Assembly: GCF_900168195.1 (NCBI RefSeq)
Contig: NZ_FUYX01000010.1
Location: forward strand, 124,001 to 188,000
Source of the DNA: Allobosea thiooxidans
GTDB taxonomy: Bacteria > Pseudomonadota > Alphaproteobacteria > Rhizobiales > Beijerinckiaceae
Direction: 5' to 3'
DNA length: 64,000 nt
Shown here: positions 17,473 to 27,449 of the stretch, in pieces
Layout of the letters: each line of letters begins with the position of its first letter
Numbering within the stretch: the stretch's first letter is position 1
The notes under the pieces: generated by a model
The model's database searches: none
Told to the model about the DNA's origin: nothing
What the model saw: only the letters and a program-made list of their open reading frames with translations
Translations under genes and position numbers: made by a program

Positions 17473-18254
17473 GCGGCGGTCCAGCCGCCATCCATCGGCA
17501 GCGTCGTCCCGGTGATCGACTTGGCCGAATCCGTGCACAGGAAGACGGCGAGCGCCGCGACCTGCTCGACGGTGACGAAGTCCTTGGTCGGCTGGGCGGC
17601 GAGCAGGACGTCGTTGATCACCTGCTCCTTGCTGAGCCCGCGCGCCTTCATCGTATCGGGGATCTGCTTCTCGACCAGCGGCGTCCAGACATAGCCGGGC
17701 GCGATGGCGTTGACGGTGATGCCCTTGGTCGCGACCTCGAGCGCCACCGTCTTGGTCAGCCCGGCAATGCCGTGCTTGGCGGCGACATAGGCCGACTTGA
17801 ACGGCGAGGCGACGAAGGCATGGGCGGAAGCCGTGTTGATGATGCGGCCCCAGCCCTTCTCCTTCATCTTCGGCAGCGCCGCGCGGATGGTGTGGAAGGC
17901 CGAGGACAGGTTGATCGCGATGATCTGATCCCACTTCTCCAGCGGGAATTCGTCGATCGGCGCGACATGCTGGATGCCGGCATTGTTGATCAGGATATCG
18001 ATGGCGCCGAAGGCTTTCTCGCCCTCGGCGATGAAACCGGCGATCTCGGCCGGCTTGGTCATGTCGGCGGCCGAAAACACCACCTTGACGCCGAATTCCT
18101 GCTCCAGATCGGTGCGCAGCTTCTCGGCGTCGGCCGGGGGCAGGATGCCGTTGATGACGAGGTTCGCGCCTTCCTTGGCCAGCGCGCGAGCATAGGCCAG
18201 GCCGATGCCCGAGGTCGAGCCGGTGATGGCGGCAGTACGGTCTTTGAGGAACAT
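17469..18254 (-). CDS. bdhA: 3-hydroxybutyrate dehydrogenase
   Basis: This 261-residue classical SDR has TGSTSGIG at the nucleotide loop, NNAGIQHVAPIDEFP (the IQHV pattern is typical of BdhA), the catalytic Ser in NTASAHAF and YVAAKHG with Tyr and Lys. LCTDSAKSITGTTLPMDGGWTAA ends the protein as in known BdhA proteins. It interconverts 3-hydroxybutyrate and acetoacetate with NAD. Start 18254 gives the family length and has CAGGAG about 10 bases upstream; a TTG 21 bp earlier is less likely. The patatin gene overlaps its stop, and the Zur-like gene is divergent. Confidence 0.92.
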   Translation of the reverse strand: MFLKDRTAAITGSTSGIGLAYARALAKEGANLVINGILPPADAEKLRTDLEQEFGVKVVFSAADMTKPAEIAGFIAEGEKAFGAIDILINNAGIQHVAPIDEFPLEKWDQIIAINLSSAFHTIRAALPKMKEKGWGRIINTASAHAFVASPFKSAYVAAKHGIAGLTKTVALEVATKGITVNAIAPGYVWTPLVEKQIPDTMKARGLSKEQVINDVLLAAQPTKDFVTVEQVAALAVFLCTDSAKSITGTTLPMDGGWTAA

Positions 18255-18366
18255 GAGCGTCAAGGCTCCTGACAATCGAGGAGAAAATGCTTAGGTTCGG
18301 CCCGAACGAGGCAATGCCGCAACGACAGGATACTGCACGTTGCCCGATGACCCTTCGCAACGCAAC

Positions 18367-18906
18367 ATGACGAAAATGCAGCCAGCCGCGCATCCGCATG
18401 ACGACCATGTGCACCACACGCATGGTGAGGATTGTCGTCACGCCGAGGACCACCGCCGTCACGCCGCCGAGGCCCTCGCCCGCGCCGAGCGGATCTGCCG
18501 CGAGCGCGGCCTGCGCCTGACGCCGATCCGGCGCCAGGCGCTCGAGGCGCTCCACGCCGATCACCGCCCGGTCGGCGCCTATGACCTCGCGGACCGGATC
18601 TCGCCGGCCGGCGGCCGGCGCCTCGCCCCGATCTCGATCTATCGCGCGCTCGACTTCCTGGTCGAGCAGGGCTTCGTCCACCGCCTCTCCTCGAAGAACG
18701 CCTACATCGCCTGCCTGCACGGCCATGGCGCGAACGAGGTCGTCGCCTTCCTGATCTGCGAGGCCTGCGGCGGCGTCGACGAGGATTCCTCGCCCGCGAT
18801 GAAGAAAGCGGTGGCGGCCATCGCCGAAAACCGGCAATTCTCGCCCTCGCACCAGATGGTCGAGATCGTCGGCCGCTGCGAGCATTGCCGGAGCGCCGGT
18901 TCGTGA
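18367..18906 (+). CDS. zur: Fur family regulator, probable Zur
   Basis: The protein has 179 residues from the ATG at 18367. A TTG at 18340 with AGGA upstream would add 9 residues, and the choice is unsure. Residues 5-35 are remarkably His-rich ([20 protein letters not shown]). A Fur-type winged helix follows ([36 protein letters not shown]), then the dimerisation domain with CEACGG and a final CEHC pair that bind structural zinc. The order CEACGG ... CEHC fits Zur better than iron-binding Fur. It would repress zinc-uptake genes when zinc is plentiful. None of these is in the window. Confidence 0.8.
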   Translation: MTKMQPAAHPHDDHVHHTHGEDCRHAEDHRRHAAEALARAERICRERGLRLTPIRRQALEALHADHRPVGAYDLADRISPAGGRRLAPISIYRALDFLVEQGFVHRLSSKNAYIACLHGHGANEVVAFLICEACGGVDEDSSPAMKKAVAAIAENRQFSPSHQMVEIVGRCEHCRSAGS

Positions 18907-18919
18907 TAGAGCAGCCCGC

Positions 18920-20194
18920 ATGAACGAGCGTGCCTTCTCCTACCTGACGCCCGAGCGGGCTGGCCCGCTGGGCCGTCAGCTCACCGTCCCGGTCAAGGTC
19001 GGCCACGTCACCGTCGGCGGCGGCGCCCCGATCGTCGTCCAGTCGATGACCAACACCGACACGGCCGATATCGGCGCAACCGTCGCGCAGGTGGCCGCGC
19101 TCGCCCGGCAGGGCTCGGAGCTCGTCCGCATCACCGTCGATCGTGACGAGGCGGCCGCCGCCGTGCCGAAGATCCGCGAGCGGCTCGACCGCATCGGCGT
19201 CGACGTGCCGCTGGTCGGGGACTTTCACTATATCGGCCACAAGCTGCTCGCCGATCATCCCGCCTGTGCCGAGGCGCTGGCGAAGTACCGGATCAATCCC
19301 GGCAATGTCGGCTTCAAGGACAAGAAGGACAAGCAGTTCAGCCAGATCATCGAGCTGGCGATCAAGCATCGCAAGCCGGTCCGCATCGGCGCCAACTGGG
19401 GCTCGCTCGACCAGGAGCTGCTGACGGCGCTGATGGACGAGAACGCCCGCGCCGTGCGCCCGCTCGACGCCCGCGCCATCATGCGCGAGGCCATGGTCCA
19501 GTCGGCCCTGCTCTCGGCCGAGCGTGCCGAGGAGCTCGGCCTCGCCCGCGAATACATCATCCTTTCCGCCAAGGTCTCGGGCGTGCAGGACCTGATCACG
19601 GTCTATCGCATGCTGGCGAGCCGGGCGGACTATGCCATCCATCTCGGCCTGACCGAGGCGGGCATGGGCTCCAAGGGCATCGTCGCCTCATCCGCAGCCC
19701 TCGGCATCCTGCTCCAGGAAGGCATCGGCGACACGATCCGCTATTCGCTGACGCCGGAGCCCGGTGGCGACCGCACGCTCGAGGTCCGGACGGCGCAGGA
19801 ACTGCTCCAGACCATGGGCTTCCGCGCCTTCGTGCCGCTGGTCGCCGCCTGCCCCGGCTGCGGCCGCACCACCTCGACCGTGTTCCAGGAGCTGGCGCAG
19901 GATATCCAGGGCTGGATTTCCCGCTCCATGCCCGAATGGAAGACGCGCTATCCCGGCGTCGAGAATCTCAACGTCGCCGTGATGGGCTGCATCGTCAACG
20001 GTCCCGGCGAGTCGAAGCATGCCGATATCGGCATCTCGCTGCCCGGCACCGGCGAGGCGCCCACCGCCCCGGTCTTCGTCGACGGCAAGAAGGTCGCGAC
20101 CCTGCGCGGCGCCGGCATCGCCGAGGAGTTCAAGGCCATGGTCGCAAGCTATGTCGAGCGACGCTTCGGCGCCGGGCTCGGCGCCGGCGGCTGA
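18920..20194 (+). CDS. ispG: IspG: (E)-4-hydroxy-3-methylbut-2-enyl-diphosphate synthase
   Basis: This 424-residue enzyme catalyses the penultimate step of the MEP isoprenoid pathway, turning methylerythritol cyclodiphosphate into HMBPP. An N-terminal TIM barrel ([29 protein letters not shown]) is followed by a C-terminal [4Fe-4S] domain with the cysteines in ACPGCGRTT and [10 protein letters not shown]. The length is usual for the proteobacterial flavodoxin-dependent form. The start at 18920 lies 13 bp after the regulator gene, without a strong ribosome-binding site, so it may be translated by coupling. Confidence 0.95.
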   Translation: MNERAFSYLTPERAGPLGRQLTVPVKVGHVTVGGGAPIVVQSMTNTDTADIGATVAQVAALARQGSELVRITVDRDEAAAAVPKIRERLDRIGVDVPLVGDFHYIGHKLLADHPACAEALAKYRINPGNVGFKDKKDKQFSQIIELAIKHRKPVRIGANWGSLDQELLTALMDENARAVRPLDARAIMREAMVQSALLSAERAEELGLAREYIILSAKVSGVQDLITVYRMLASRADYAIHLGLTEAGMGSKGIVASSAALGILLQEGIGDTIRYSLTPEPGGDRTLEVRTAQELLQTMGFRAFVPLVAACPGCGRTTSTVFQELAQDIQGWISRSMPEWKTRYPGVENLNVAVMGCIVNGPGESKHADIGISLPGTGEAPTAPVFVDGKKVATLRGAGIAEEFKAMVASYVERRFGAGLGAGG

Positions 20195-20273
20195 CCCCTG
20201 CCTTTGCGCGCCGTTCGCATTATGCTAGAGGCCCCGGCCTTTCGCTGCGCCGCAGCATCCGCGGAGATCCCTG

Positions 20274-22238
20274 ATGGGGCATGAGAACCCGAATCCTGCG
20301 ACCATCCGGCCGGAGGATTCCCGTTTCGGGCTCGACGACGGCCACGGCCATGCCGGCGGCCAGAGCCACCCCAAGGCCGGCTATGCCGCATTGGCGCTGG
20401 GTGCGCTCGGCGTCGTCTATGGCGACATCGGCACGAGCCCGCTCTATGCGCTGCGCGAGACGATCCTCGCCGCGACCGGCGGCGAGGAGAACGCGACCGT
20501 CCCGCCAACCGTCGTCATCGGCGTGCTCTCGCTGATCCTCTGGTCGCTCGTCGTCGTGGTGACGCTGAAATATGTCGTGCTGCTGATGCGGGCCGACAAC
20601 AACGGCGAAGGTGGCATCCTGACGCTCGTCGCGCTGGCCCAGCGCAGCCTCGGCCGGGCGCGCAGCCATGTCGCCCTGCTGCTCGGCATGATCGGCGCCG
20701 GCCTGTTCTACGGCGACACCGTCATCACCCCCGCGATCTCGGTGCTCTCGGCCATCGAGGGCGTGAAGCTGATCACGCCGGCGCTCAACGACTACATCCT
20801 GTGGATCGCCTCGGTAATCCTGATCGGCCTGTTCCTGATGCAGAGCCACGGCACCCACCGCGTCGCGACCTTTTTCGGGCCGGTCATGCTGGTCTGGTTC
20901 CTGACGCTGGCCGGGCTCGGCATCTATCACATCGCCGACGACCTCAGCGTCTTCCGCTCGATCAACCCGTATTATGCGCTGCTGTTCTTCCGCGACCATG
21001 CGGGCGTGGCGCTCGCCGTGCTCGGCTCGGTCTGTCTGGCCGTGACGGGCGCCGAGGCGCTCTATGCCGATATGGGCCATTTCGGCCGCGGGCCGATCCG
21101 CGGCGCCTGGCTCTACGTGGTCTTCCCGGCGCTGTGGCTCAACTATCTCGGCCAGGGCGCACTGATCCTCGCCGACCCGACGGCGATCGACAATCCGTTC
21201 TACCGGCTCGCCCCCGAGGGCCTGCTGCTGCCCTTCGTCATCATGGCGACGGTCGCGACCATCATCGCCAGCCAGTCCGTCATCACCGGCGCCTTCTCGC
21301 TCACCCGGCAGGCGATCCAGCTCGGCCTGCTGCCGCGCATGGAGATCCGCCACACCTCCGAGCAGACCTCGGGCCAGATCTACGTCCCGCGCGTCAACCT
21401 GCTGCTGCTCGTCGTCGTGCTGATCCTGGTCTGGTCCTTCCGCACCTCGTCGAGCCTGTCGCATGCCTATGGCATCTCGGTCTTCGGCACGATGGTGGTC
21501 TCCTCGCTGCTCGCCTCGATCGTCATCCGCCGCCACTGGGGCTGGAGCCTGCCGGCGACCGCCGCGATCATCCTGCCCTTCTTCCTGGTCGACGTGTCCT
21601 TCTTCTCCGCCAACATGCTGAAGCTCTTCCATGGCGGCTATGTCCCGGTGCTGCTCGCCATGGCGCTGACCCTGGTGATGTGGACCTGGATGCGCGGCAC
21701 CAAGATCCTGTTCGACAAGACCCGCAAGACCGACGTGCCCCTGCTCGAACTGGTCAGCATGCTCTCGAAGAGCCCGCCCGCCCGGGTGAAGGGCATGGCC
21801 GTGTTCCTGACCAGCGACCCGGAGACCGCCCCGGCCTCGCTGCTGCACAACCTCAAGCACAACAAGGTCCTGCACGAGCGCAACGTCGTCCTGACCGTGC
21901 GTTCCGCCGACACGCCGCGCGTCCCCGAGGAGGAGCGCGTGCGCCTCGCCCGCATCACCGACGATTTCTGGCGGGTCGAGATGGTCTATGGCTACATGGA
22001 GAGCCCGAACGTGCCCAAGGGGCTGGCCATGCTGCGCAAGCAGGGCTTCAAGTTCGACATCATGTCGACCTCGTTCTTCCTGTCGCGCCGCTCGATCAAG
22101 CCCTCGCCGCAATCGGGCATGCCGGTCTGGCAGGACAATCTCTTCATCGGCCTGACCAAGAGCGCGACCGACGCGACGAACTTCTTCCAGATCCCGACCG
22201 GCCGCGTCGTCGAGGTCGGGACCCAGGTCACGGTCTAA
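20274..22238 (+). CDS. kup: KUP-family potassium transporter
   Basis: The protein has 654 residues. About 12 membrane segments fill the first 450, with the family signature [17 protein letters not shown] near residues 44-60 and the later GALILADP and [15 protein letters not shown] segments. A soluble C-terminal domain of about 180 residues with [10 protein letters not shown] and [17 protein letters not shown] completes the protein. It takes up K+ with protons. It stands alone between ispG and a convergent permease gene, with a hairpin repeat behind. Confidence 0.93.
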   Translation: MGHENPNPATIRPEDSRFGLDDGHGHAGGQSHPKAGYAALALGALGVVYGDIGTSPLYALRETILAATGGEENATVPPTVVIGVLSLILWSLVVVVTLKYVVLLMRADNNGEGGILTLVALAQRSLGRARSHVALLLGMIGAGLFYGDTVITPAISVLSAIEGVKLITPALNDYILWIASVILIGLFLMQSHGTHRVATFFGPVMLVWFLTLAGLGIYHIADDLSVFRSINPYYALLFFRDHAGVALAVLGSVCLAVTGAEALYADMGHFGRGPIRGAWLYVVFPALWLNYLGQGALILADPTAIDNPFYRLAPEGLLLPFVIMATVATIIASQSVITGAFSLTRQAIQLGLLPRMEIRHTSEQTSGQIYVPRVNLLLLVVVLILVWSFRTSSSLSHAYGISVFGTMVVSSLLASIVIRRHWGWSLPATAAIILPFFLVDVSFFSANMLKLFHGGYVPVLLAMALTLVMWTWMRGTKILFDKTRKTDVPLLELVSMLSKSPPARVKGMAVFLTSDPETAPASLLHNLKHNKVLHERNVVLTVRSADTPRVPEEERVRLARITDDFWRVEMVYGYMESPNVPKGLAMLRKQGFKFDIMSTSFFLSRRSIKPSPQSGMPVWQDNLFIGLTKSATDATNFFQIPTGRVVEVGTQVTV

Positions 22239-22261
22239 AGAAGCCCGGCACCCGCAAGGGC

Positions 22262-22297
22262 GTCATGCTCGGGCTCGACCCGACGAGCATGACGCGC
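22262..22297. repeat. Hairpin after kup, family-D arms
   Basis: GCGTCATGCTCG and CGAGCATGACGC are perfect 12-bp inverted arms around a 12-base centre. The arms match the ends of the element at 4213-4316. It lies between convergent kup and the EamA gene and probably ends both transcripts. Confidence 0.65.
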
Positions 22298-22308
22298 CTT
22301 CTGCCGGT

Positions 22309-23247
22309 TCAGTCCAGCCGCGCCGAGGCCGCTTCCTGCGGCACGTGCCGCACCCGCTCGCGATAGAGCAGGTAGAGCCCCGAGGCGATGACGATGCCGG
22401 CGCCGGCAAAGGTCCAGCGGTCCGGCAGCTGGCCGAAGACGAGCCAGCCGAGCAGCAGCATCCAGACGATCTGCGAATAGATGAAGGGCGCGAGCACCGT
22501 CGCCGGCGCCAGCCTATGGGCCAGGATCAGCAGCCAATGGCCGAAGCCGCCGAGCGCGCCGACCAGCAGCATCAGCACCCAGGACAGTGGCGTCTGCGGC
22601 GTCTCCCAGATCCAGGGCAGCAGCGGGATGGTGGCGAGCGTCCCCGCCGCCCCCGAATAGATCATCGTCGTCTCCGATGAATCATGGCCGGAGAGCACGC
22701 GCGTCGAGAGTGCATAGAAGGCGTAGCAGAAGCAGCCCAGCACGCTGAGCAGCGCCGCCGGATGCATGCCTCCGATGCCCGGCCGCGTCACCACCAGCAC
22801 GCCGATGAAGCCGACACCGATCGCCGCCAGCCGGCGCGGCCCGGGCCATTCGCCGAGCAGAGGCCCGGAGGCAAGCGCCACCAGCAGCGGCGTGGCGAAC
22901 ATGATCGAAACCGACTCGGCAAGCTGGAGATAGCGCAGGGCGACGAAGTTGAGCGCCGTCGAGCCGAGCAGCAGCAGCGAACGCCCCCATTGCAGCCAGG
23001 GCCGCTTGGTCCGCAGCACGCCGGGGTGGCTCCACGGATTGATCAGCACAAGCACCAGGATCATGCTGCCGGCATAGCGCGCGAACACCACCTGCAGCGG
23101 GTTCATCGACTGGCCGAGCCATTTCGCGCTCGCATCCAGCATCGAGAACAGCAGCACGGCGGCGCACATCAATCCGATCGCAACGAGCCGCTTTCGCCCC
23201 GCCTCGGAAGACGCCTCGGTTGGGAGAGACACGTCCAGCTTCGCCAT
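22309..23247 (-). CDS. EamA/DMT family transporter
   Basis: The protein has 312 residues with ten predicted membrane segments in two EamA repeats. The first contains LFSMLDASAKWLGQSMNPLQVVFARYAGS, the second VLGCFCYAFYALSTRVL. AESVSIMFATPLLVALASGPLLGEW is the typical end of repeat one. Members export metabolites or take up nucleobase- or amine-like solutes; no substrate can be named. The C-terminus RERVRHVPQEAASARLD is cytoplasmic. It stands alone. Confidence 0.88.
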   Translation of the reverse strand: MAKLDVSLPTEASSEAGRKRLVAIGLMCAAVLLFSMLDASAKWLGQSMNPLQVVFARYAGSMILVLVLINPWSHPGVLRTKRPWLQWGRSLLLLGSTALNFVALRYLQLAESVSIMFATPLLVALASGPLLGEWPGPRRLAAIGVGFIGVLVVTRPGIGGMHPAALLSVLGCFCYAFYALSTRVLSGHDSSETTMIYSGAAGTLATIPLLPWIWETPQTPLSWVLMLLVGALGGFGHWLLILAHRLAPATVLAPFIYSQIVWMLLLGWLVFGQLPDRWTFAGAGIVIASGLYLLYRERVRHVPQEAASARLD

Positions 23248-23328
23248 GCTCTGGAGGAATGACGAAGGCAGATTGAACCGATTTAAGAGCCTTCGCCAGT
23301 GCGCCTCTGCATGCGTTCCATGCAGAAA

Positions 23329-23817
23329 TCAGGCGTCGCTATCGGCCTCGTCGAGATCCGCGTCGGCATCCGCATCATCCGTCTCGGCCCCCGCCTTGGA
23401 GAGACCCTTCGACGCTTTGCGCAGGAGCTTGCGCAGTTGCTTGCGTTCCTTGCCGTCGAGCTTGTCGAGAAGTTCCTCCTCGACATCGTTCCAGACTGCG
23501 TCGAGCTCGGCCGCGGTCTTGTGCCCGGCCTCGGTCAGCGCGACCTGAACCAGCCTGCCGTCGCGATTGCCGCCTTCGCGCGTCACCAGCCCCTGCAGCG
23601 AGAGCCGTCCGATCGTCTTCGAGACGGTCGGCGGCTTCACCCTGAGCAGGGCGGCGAGTTCGCCCATCGTCATCGGCGCCGGCTGCAGGGCCTTCAGCGC
23701 CTGCTCCTGGCCGGGGAACAGGCCGAGCCCGTTCAGCCTCTCACCCATCCGCGATCGATGGAGCCGGGCGGTGACGAGCAGGGCGCGCCCGACGCTTTTC
23801 TCGAGTGCCTTGGTCAT
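23329..23817 (-). CDS. MarR family transcriptional regulator
   Basis: The protein has 162 residues with the MarR winged helix in the middle: MTMGELAALLRVKPPTVSKTIGRLSLQGLVTREG and the wing RDGRLVQVALTEAGH. The C-terminal 25 residues are nearly all Asp and Ala with two Glu (a DADADADLDEAD-like tail), an acidic appendage not part of the fold. AAGGA lies before the ATG at 23817; the longer reading frame upstream is implausible. The quinone-reductase gene lies about 100 bp upstream of this gene, in the same orientation, and could be a target, but this is a guess. Confidence 0.88.
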   Translation of the reverse strand: MTKALEKSVGRALLVTARLHRSRMGERLNGLGLFPGQEQALKALQPAPMTMGELAALLRVKPPTVSKTIGRLSLQGLVTREGGNRDGRLVQVALTEAGHKTAAELDAVWNDVEEELLDKLDGKERKQLRKLLRKASKGLSKAGAETDDADADADLDEADSDA

Positions 23818-23920
23818 GGGTCGATCCTTCGGGCCGATGCTTGGACGGATAAGGAAGACGCTTCGCCGGCTGCGTATTCGCGCGCGAACATGACAGACGC
23901 ATGACAATCGGATGTCGGAG

Positions 23921-24502
23921 TTAAAAGACCGCGAGTTTTGTCTCGACTTTCTGCAGGAAGGCAGCTCGGCTCGCCGGTGTCGAGAGATTCATGTCGTAAT
24001 GGGCGAGATAGGTCGTGCGGGCGAGCGGGTGGCAGACCGCCCGCAATGCCCGGCAGACGGCCTTGCGCGGCGGGTTCCCCATCAGGAAGGCGCGCCAGCG
24101 CGACCCGCCATAGCTCGTCACCGCGGCAAGCCGGCGAATATTATGCAGCGCCGGCTGAGCCTTGCCATCGACCATCTTGAACGACACGCCCGGCAGGAAG
24201 ACCCGATCGAGGAAGCCTTTCAGGATCGCGGGATAGCCGAAATTCCAGACGGGGAAACAGAGCACCAGCGCTTCCGCCGCCTTCACCCGCTCGACGTAAG
24301 CAGCAACCGGCTGCGCATTGGCGTCGGTGTCGTGATAGCCGCGCCGCTCGTCCGGGCTCAGCACCGGATCGAAGCCTTCCGCATAGAGGTCGCAATCGTC
24401 GACCTCGTGCCCCGCCGCCTTCAGGCTGGCGACCACTGTCTCGTGGATGGCGGCTCCGAAGCTTTCCGGCACCGGATGGGCGTAGAGGACGAGAACGCGC
24501 AT
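23921..24502 (-). CDS. NAD(P)H-dependent oxidoreductase (flavodoxin-like, quinone reductase type)
   Basis: The 193-residue protein has a flavodoxin-like fold of the NQO1/MdaB/KefF group. VLVLYAHPVPESFGAAIH is the FMN/FAD phosphate-binding start. FPVWNFGYPAILKGFLDRVFLPGVSF is the strongly conserved middle segment, and TSYGGSR follows. Such enzymes reduce quinones or similar compounds by two electrons. The gene begins 10 bp after the FAD-oxidase gene and is the third gene of a tight operon behind the deaminase. Confidence 0.88.
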   Translation of the reverse strand: MRVLVLYAHPVPESFGAAIHETVVASLKAAGHEVDDCDLYAEGFDPVLSPDERRGYHDTDANAQPVAAYVERVKAAEALVLCFPVWNFGYPAILKGFLDRVFLPGVSFKMVDGKAQPALHNIRRLAAVTSYGGSRWRAFLMGNPPRKAVCRALRAVCHPLARTTYLAHYDMNLSTPASRAAFLQKVETKLAVF

Positions 24503-24512
24503 CGTCAGATCC

Positions 24513-25937
24513 TTAGCCGACCCCGGCTTCGGCCAGGCTGCGGAACAGGAAGGTCTTGCCCGAGCGGTAATCGTAGCTCGGATCCTCCCAGGCGATCATC
24601 TTGCCGGGATTGAGCAGGCCCTGCGGATCGGCCTCGCGCTTGAAGGCGAGCTGCGTCTCGTCGGTCTGCTTCATGCCGCCCTCCTCCAGCGTGTAGCGGT
24701 GGGGATTGAAGATCGGCGCGCCCATCTCCTCATGGATCGCCATGATCTCCTCCAGCCGCTCCTCGCTGGTGAAGCGCACCAGCGGCAGGCCGAAGCAGGT
24801 GATCTTGCCGTCGAAGCGGACGAATTCGAGATGGCAGGTCACCTCGTCGCCGAAGCGGGCATGGATCTTGTCGACCAGCTCGACCTGGTTCGGGAAGGGG
24901 TAGAGCACCTGCAGATAGGTGATCGACGGGTCGACGCGCAGCGCCCTGAGCGTGGTGTGGTTCCAGCCGAGCTCATAGGCCGGCGGCAGGCCCTTGGCAT
25001 CCTCGGGCGCGAGCTTGTCGGTGCGCAGCAAGAGCTCCGCCCCCTTGAAGCGGCGCGCATAGGCGCAAAGCGCGTCGACGGCGAAATCGGCCGCCATGAC
25101 GATGACGAGATGGCTGTCGCGCGGCAGGAACTTGCGGTGGCGCAGGAAGTAGTCGTGCGGTGCCGGCGCGGCGACGACGCAGAGGTTCTTGAGCGCGAGC
25201 CCATCCTGCTCGCCGACCGCATTGGCGAACTCGGTCGCCGCCCGCAGATCCTCGAAGCCGATGATGACGTCGGTCCAATTGTAGGCCGGCCCGAGCGGCA
25301 TCTCGACTTCGGTGATGATCCCGTTGGTGCCGTAGGCATGGGCGACCTTGTGCAGGTCCTCGCCCGAGAATTCGAGGATGCGCGGGCTCTTCTCCATCGT
25401 CGCGACCTTGAGCCGGATGATGTTGCCCCAGTCGCGCAGGCCGCCCCATTTGATCGAGCCGACGCCGCCCGAACCGCCGGCGATGAAGCCGCCGACCGAG
25501 GCGGTCTGGTAGGTGGAGGGATGCAGCCGCAGCTCCTGCCGGGAATGCGCGCGCGTCTCGTCGTCGATGCGGGCCATGATCGCGCCCGGCTCGGCGACAT
25601 AGCGGCCAGCGGCGATCTCCTTGACCTTGTTGAAGCCCGAGAGGTCAAGCAGCACGCCGCCCGAGAGCGGCATCGCCTGGCCGTAATTGCCCGTGCCCGT
25701 GCCGCGCGGCGTCACCGGAATGCCGAGCTCATGGCAGGCGGCGAGAACCTGCACGACCTCCGCCTCGCTCGTCGGCGAGACCACGATATCGGCCACGACA
25801 TGATCGAGCTGGCGCTTCAGGATCGGCGAGTACCAGAAGAAGTCGCGGCTCTTCTGCTTCACCAGCGCCGGGTTCTCCTCGGTACGGATGCCGCCCAGGC
25901 GGGTCTTCAGCGTGGCGATGTCGTAGCGTGCGGTCAT
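24513..25937 (-). CDS. FAD-binding oxidase/dehydrogenase (PCMH/VAO type)
   Basis: The protein has 474 residues. An N-terminal PCMH FAD-binding domain (about 45-220) contains VSPTSEAEVVQVLAACHE, VTPRGTGTGNYGQAMP and the GGFIAGGSGGVGS loop. The C-terminal cap is of the FAD-linked oxidase C type and ends in GLLNPGKMIAW, the usual close of GlcD/LDH-like enzymes. It should oxidise a hydroxy acid or similar substrate. Its start codon overlaps the deaminase stop by 4 bp (ATGA), so the two are translated together and probably act in one breakdown route. Confidence 0.88.
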   Translation of the reverse strand: MTARYDIATLKTRLGGIRTEENPALVKQKSRDFFWYSPILKRQLDHVVADIVVSPTSEAEVVQVLAACHELGIPVTPRGTGTGNYGQAMPLSGGVLLDLSGFNKVKEIAAGRYVAEPGAIMARIDDETRAHSRQELRLHPSTYQTASVGGFIAGGSGGVGSIKWGGLRDWGNIIRLKVATMEKSPRILEFSGEDLHKVAHAYGTNGIITEVEMPLGPAYNWTDVIIGFEDLRAATEFANAVGEQDGLALKNLCVVAAPAPHDYFLRHRKFLPRDSHLVIVMAADFAVDALCAYARRFKGAELLLRTDKLAPEDAKGLPPAYELGWNHTTLRALRVDPSITYLQVLYPFPNQVELVDKIHARFGDEVTCHLEFVRFDGKITCFGLPLVRFTSEERLEEIMAIHEEMGAPIFNPHRYTLEEGGMKQTDETQLAFKREADPQGLLNPGKMIAWEDPSYDYRSGKTFLFRSLAEAGVG

Positions 25938-27259
25938 GATGCTCTGCCCATCAGATGGTCGAGTTCGCGGTAATCCGGCAATGTCCGGTCGATCGCCTTG
26001 CCGGAAACCAGCACGGTGCGGTCGGCCTGCGGCCGGGAGAAGAGTTCGGTCCAGTCGCGGGCCCGGGTCAGGACGAGGTCGGCCGGCGCGCCGGCGGCGA
26101 TGGTGCCGGTGTCACGCAGCCCCATCGCGGCCGCTGGCGTACGCGCCACCGCACTGGCCCAGTCCGGGCCGGAATGATCGAGCTGGAGGATGCGCGCGCC
26201 CTCGCGCAGCACCTCGACGAGATCGAGGTCGCCATAGGCGTAGAACGGGTCGCGCGTGTTGTCGGAGGCGATCATCACCGGCACGCCGGCCGCCTTCAGC
26301 TCATGCAGGGCGGTGACGCCGCGCCAGCGCGGCGTGCGGCCCGGCTGCCGGTCCTGCAGGTACATGTTGCAGAGCGGCAGCGAGACGATGGCGATGCCGG
26401 CCTCGCGGACCTTGGCGATGATGCGCGCCTCGTCCTCCGGCGCCTGCAGGCTGAGCGAGCAGCAATGCCCGCACAGGATGCGCCCGGTGAAACGGTGGCG
26501 TAGCGCCGCATCGGCGATGTGCTCCAGCGAGCGCGCCGCCGGGTCGTTGGTCTCGTCGACATGGAAATCGAGGTCGAAGCCATGCTCGATCGCCGCCCGG
26601 AACAGGATGTCGAGCGCCCGGTCGAGCTCCGGGATCATGTAGGTGACGCAGCCGAGCAGGCGGTCGCCATGCGCCTTCACCGCCGCGACCACCGCCGCCA
26701 TATGCGCCGGATCGAGCGCCGCATCAGCACCGAAGAGCGGCGAGGCCTGCAGCGCGATGCGCCCGGCCCATTCCGCCCGGATCTCGGCATAGACCGGCCA
26801 GGAGATGCCGATCTGCCGGCCGAGCGAGTCGATATGGGTGCGCAGCGCCGCCGTGCCATGCGCGAAGGCGGTGCGCAGCGAGAAATCCATCCGCGCCCGG
26901 ACATCCGCAGCCGACCAGTTCGCCTCGCGGTCGGCGGCGACCGTCGTCAGGGCGCCGGGAAAGGTACCGTCCGGATTGGGGCTGCGCGGCCAGATATGGC
27001 CCTTGTCGATATGGGTGTGGCAGTCGACCAGCCGCGGCAGCACGATGCCGCCGTCGAGGCTGTAGCTCGGGACGGTCCCGGCAACGGCCGCCCCCGCCGG
27101 CTCGATCGCCGCGACGCGGCCCTCGGCGATGGCGAGGTCGACCCGCGCCAGCCCGTTGCGGTCGGCCGCGACATCATCGGCGACCAGGCAGGCGGGCACG
27201 CGCAGATTGGCAAGGCGGAAGGCCGGAGTATCGGGCAGGCGGGCAAAACCGGTCGTCAC
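25934..27259 (-). CDS. Cytosine deaminase-like amidohydrolase
   Basis: The protein has 441 residues from a GTG at 27259, with AGGA about 6 bases upstream. The frame extends further upstream but loses amidohydrolase character. Metal-site motifs fit the cytosine deaminase branch: [14 protein letters not shown], then [18 protein letters not shown] and [11 protein letters not shown]. It should deaminate cytosine or a related cyclic amidine. The family is broad (creatinine and isoguanine enzymes are close), so the substrate is open. The gene heads the operon with the flavoenzyme and quinone reductase and is divergent from folD. Confidence 0.85.
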   Translation of the reverse strand: MTTGFARLPDTPAFRLANLRVPACLVADDVAADRNGLARVDLAIAEGRVAAIEPAGAAVAGTVPSYSLDGGIVLPRLVDCHTHIDKGHIWPRSPNPDGTFPGALTTVAADREANWSAADVRARMDFSLRTAFAHGTAALRTHIDSLGRQIGISWPVYAEIRAEWAGRIALQASPLFGADAALDPAHMAAVVAAVKAHGDRLLGCVTYMIPELDRALDILFRAAIEHGFDLDFHVDETNDPAARSLEHIADAALRHRFTGRILCGHCCSLSLQAPEDEARIIAKVREAGIAIVSLPLCNMYLQDRQPGRTPRWRGVTALHELKAAGVPVMIASDNTRDPFYAYGDLDLVEVLREGARILQLDHSGPDWASAVARTPAAAMGLRDTGTIAAGAPADLVLTRARDWTELFSRPQADRTVLVSGKAIDRTLPDYRELDHLMGRAS

Positions 27260-27449
27260 GTTGTCCTGGCCTCTCCTGCCGCGCCTGTCTCGGTCCGTCG
27301 ATACCGGGCAGGCCGCGAGCCCGCAAGCCGCACCGCCCGCTCCTCCCCTGCGGATGGCGCCTGCGGCCATATCGGCGTCGCATTCGGGCTTGTCCGGGCC
27401 GGCCGGATCGCGCATGACGGCGCATCATCATCCAGCACGAGGGCGGACC

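Noticed and set aside
16402..18921. One frame of 839 codons seeming to fuse patatin with further domains
   Set aside because: Only the patatin part is real. The upstream part is out of frame with bdhA and opposite the Zur gene; the GTG at 17472 is the start.
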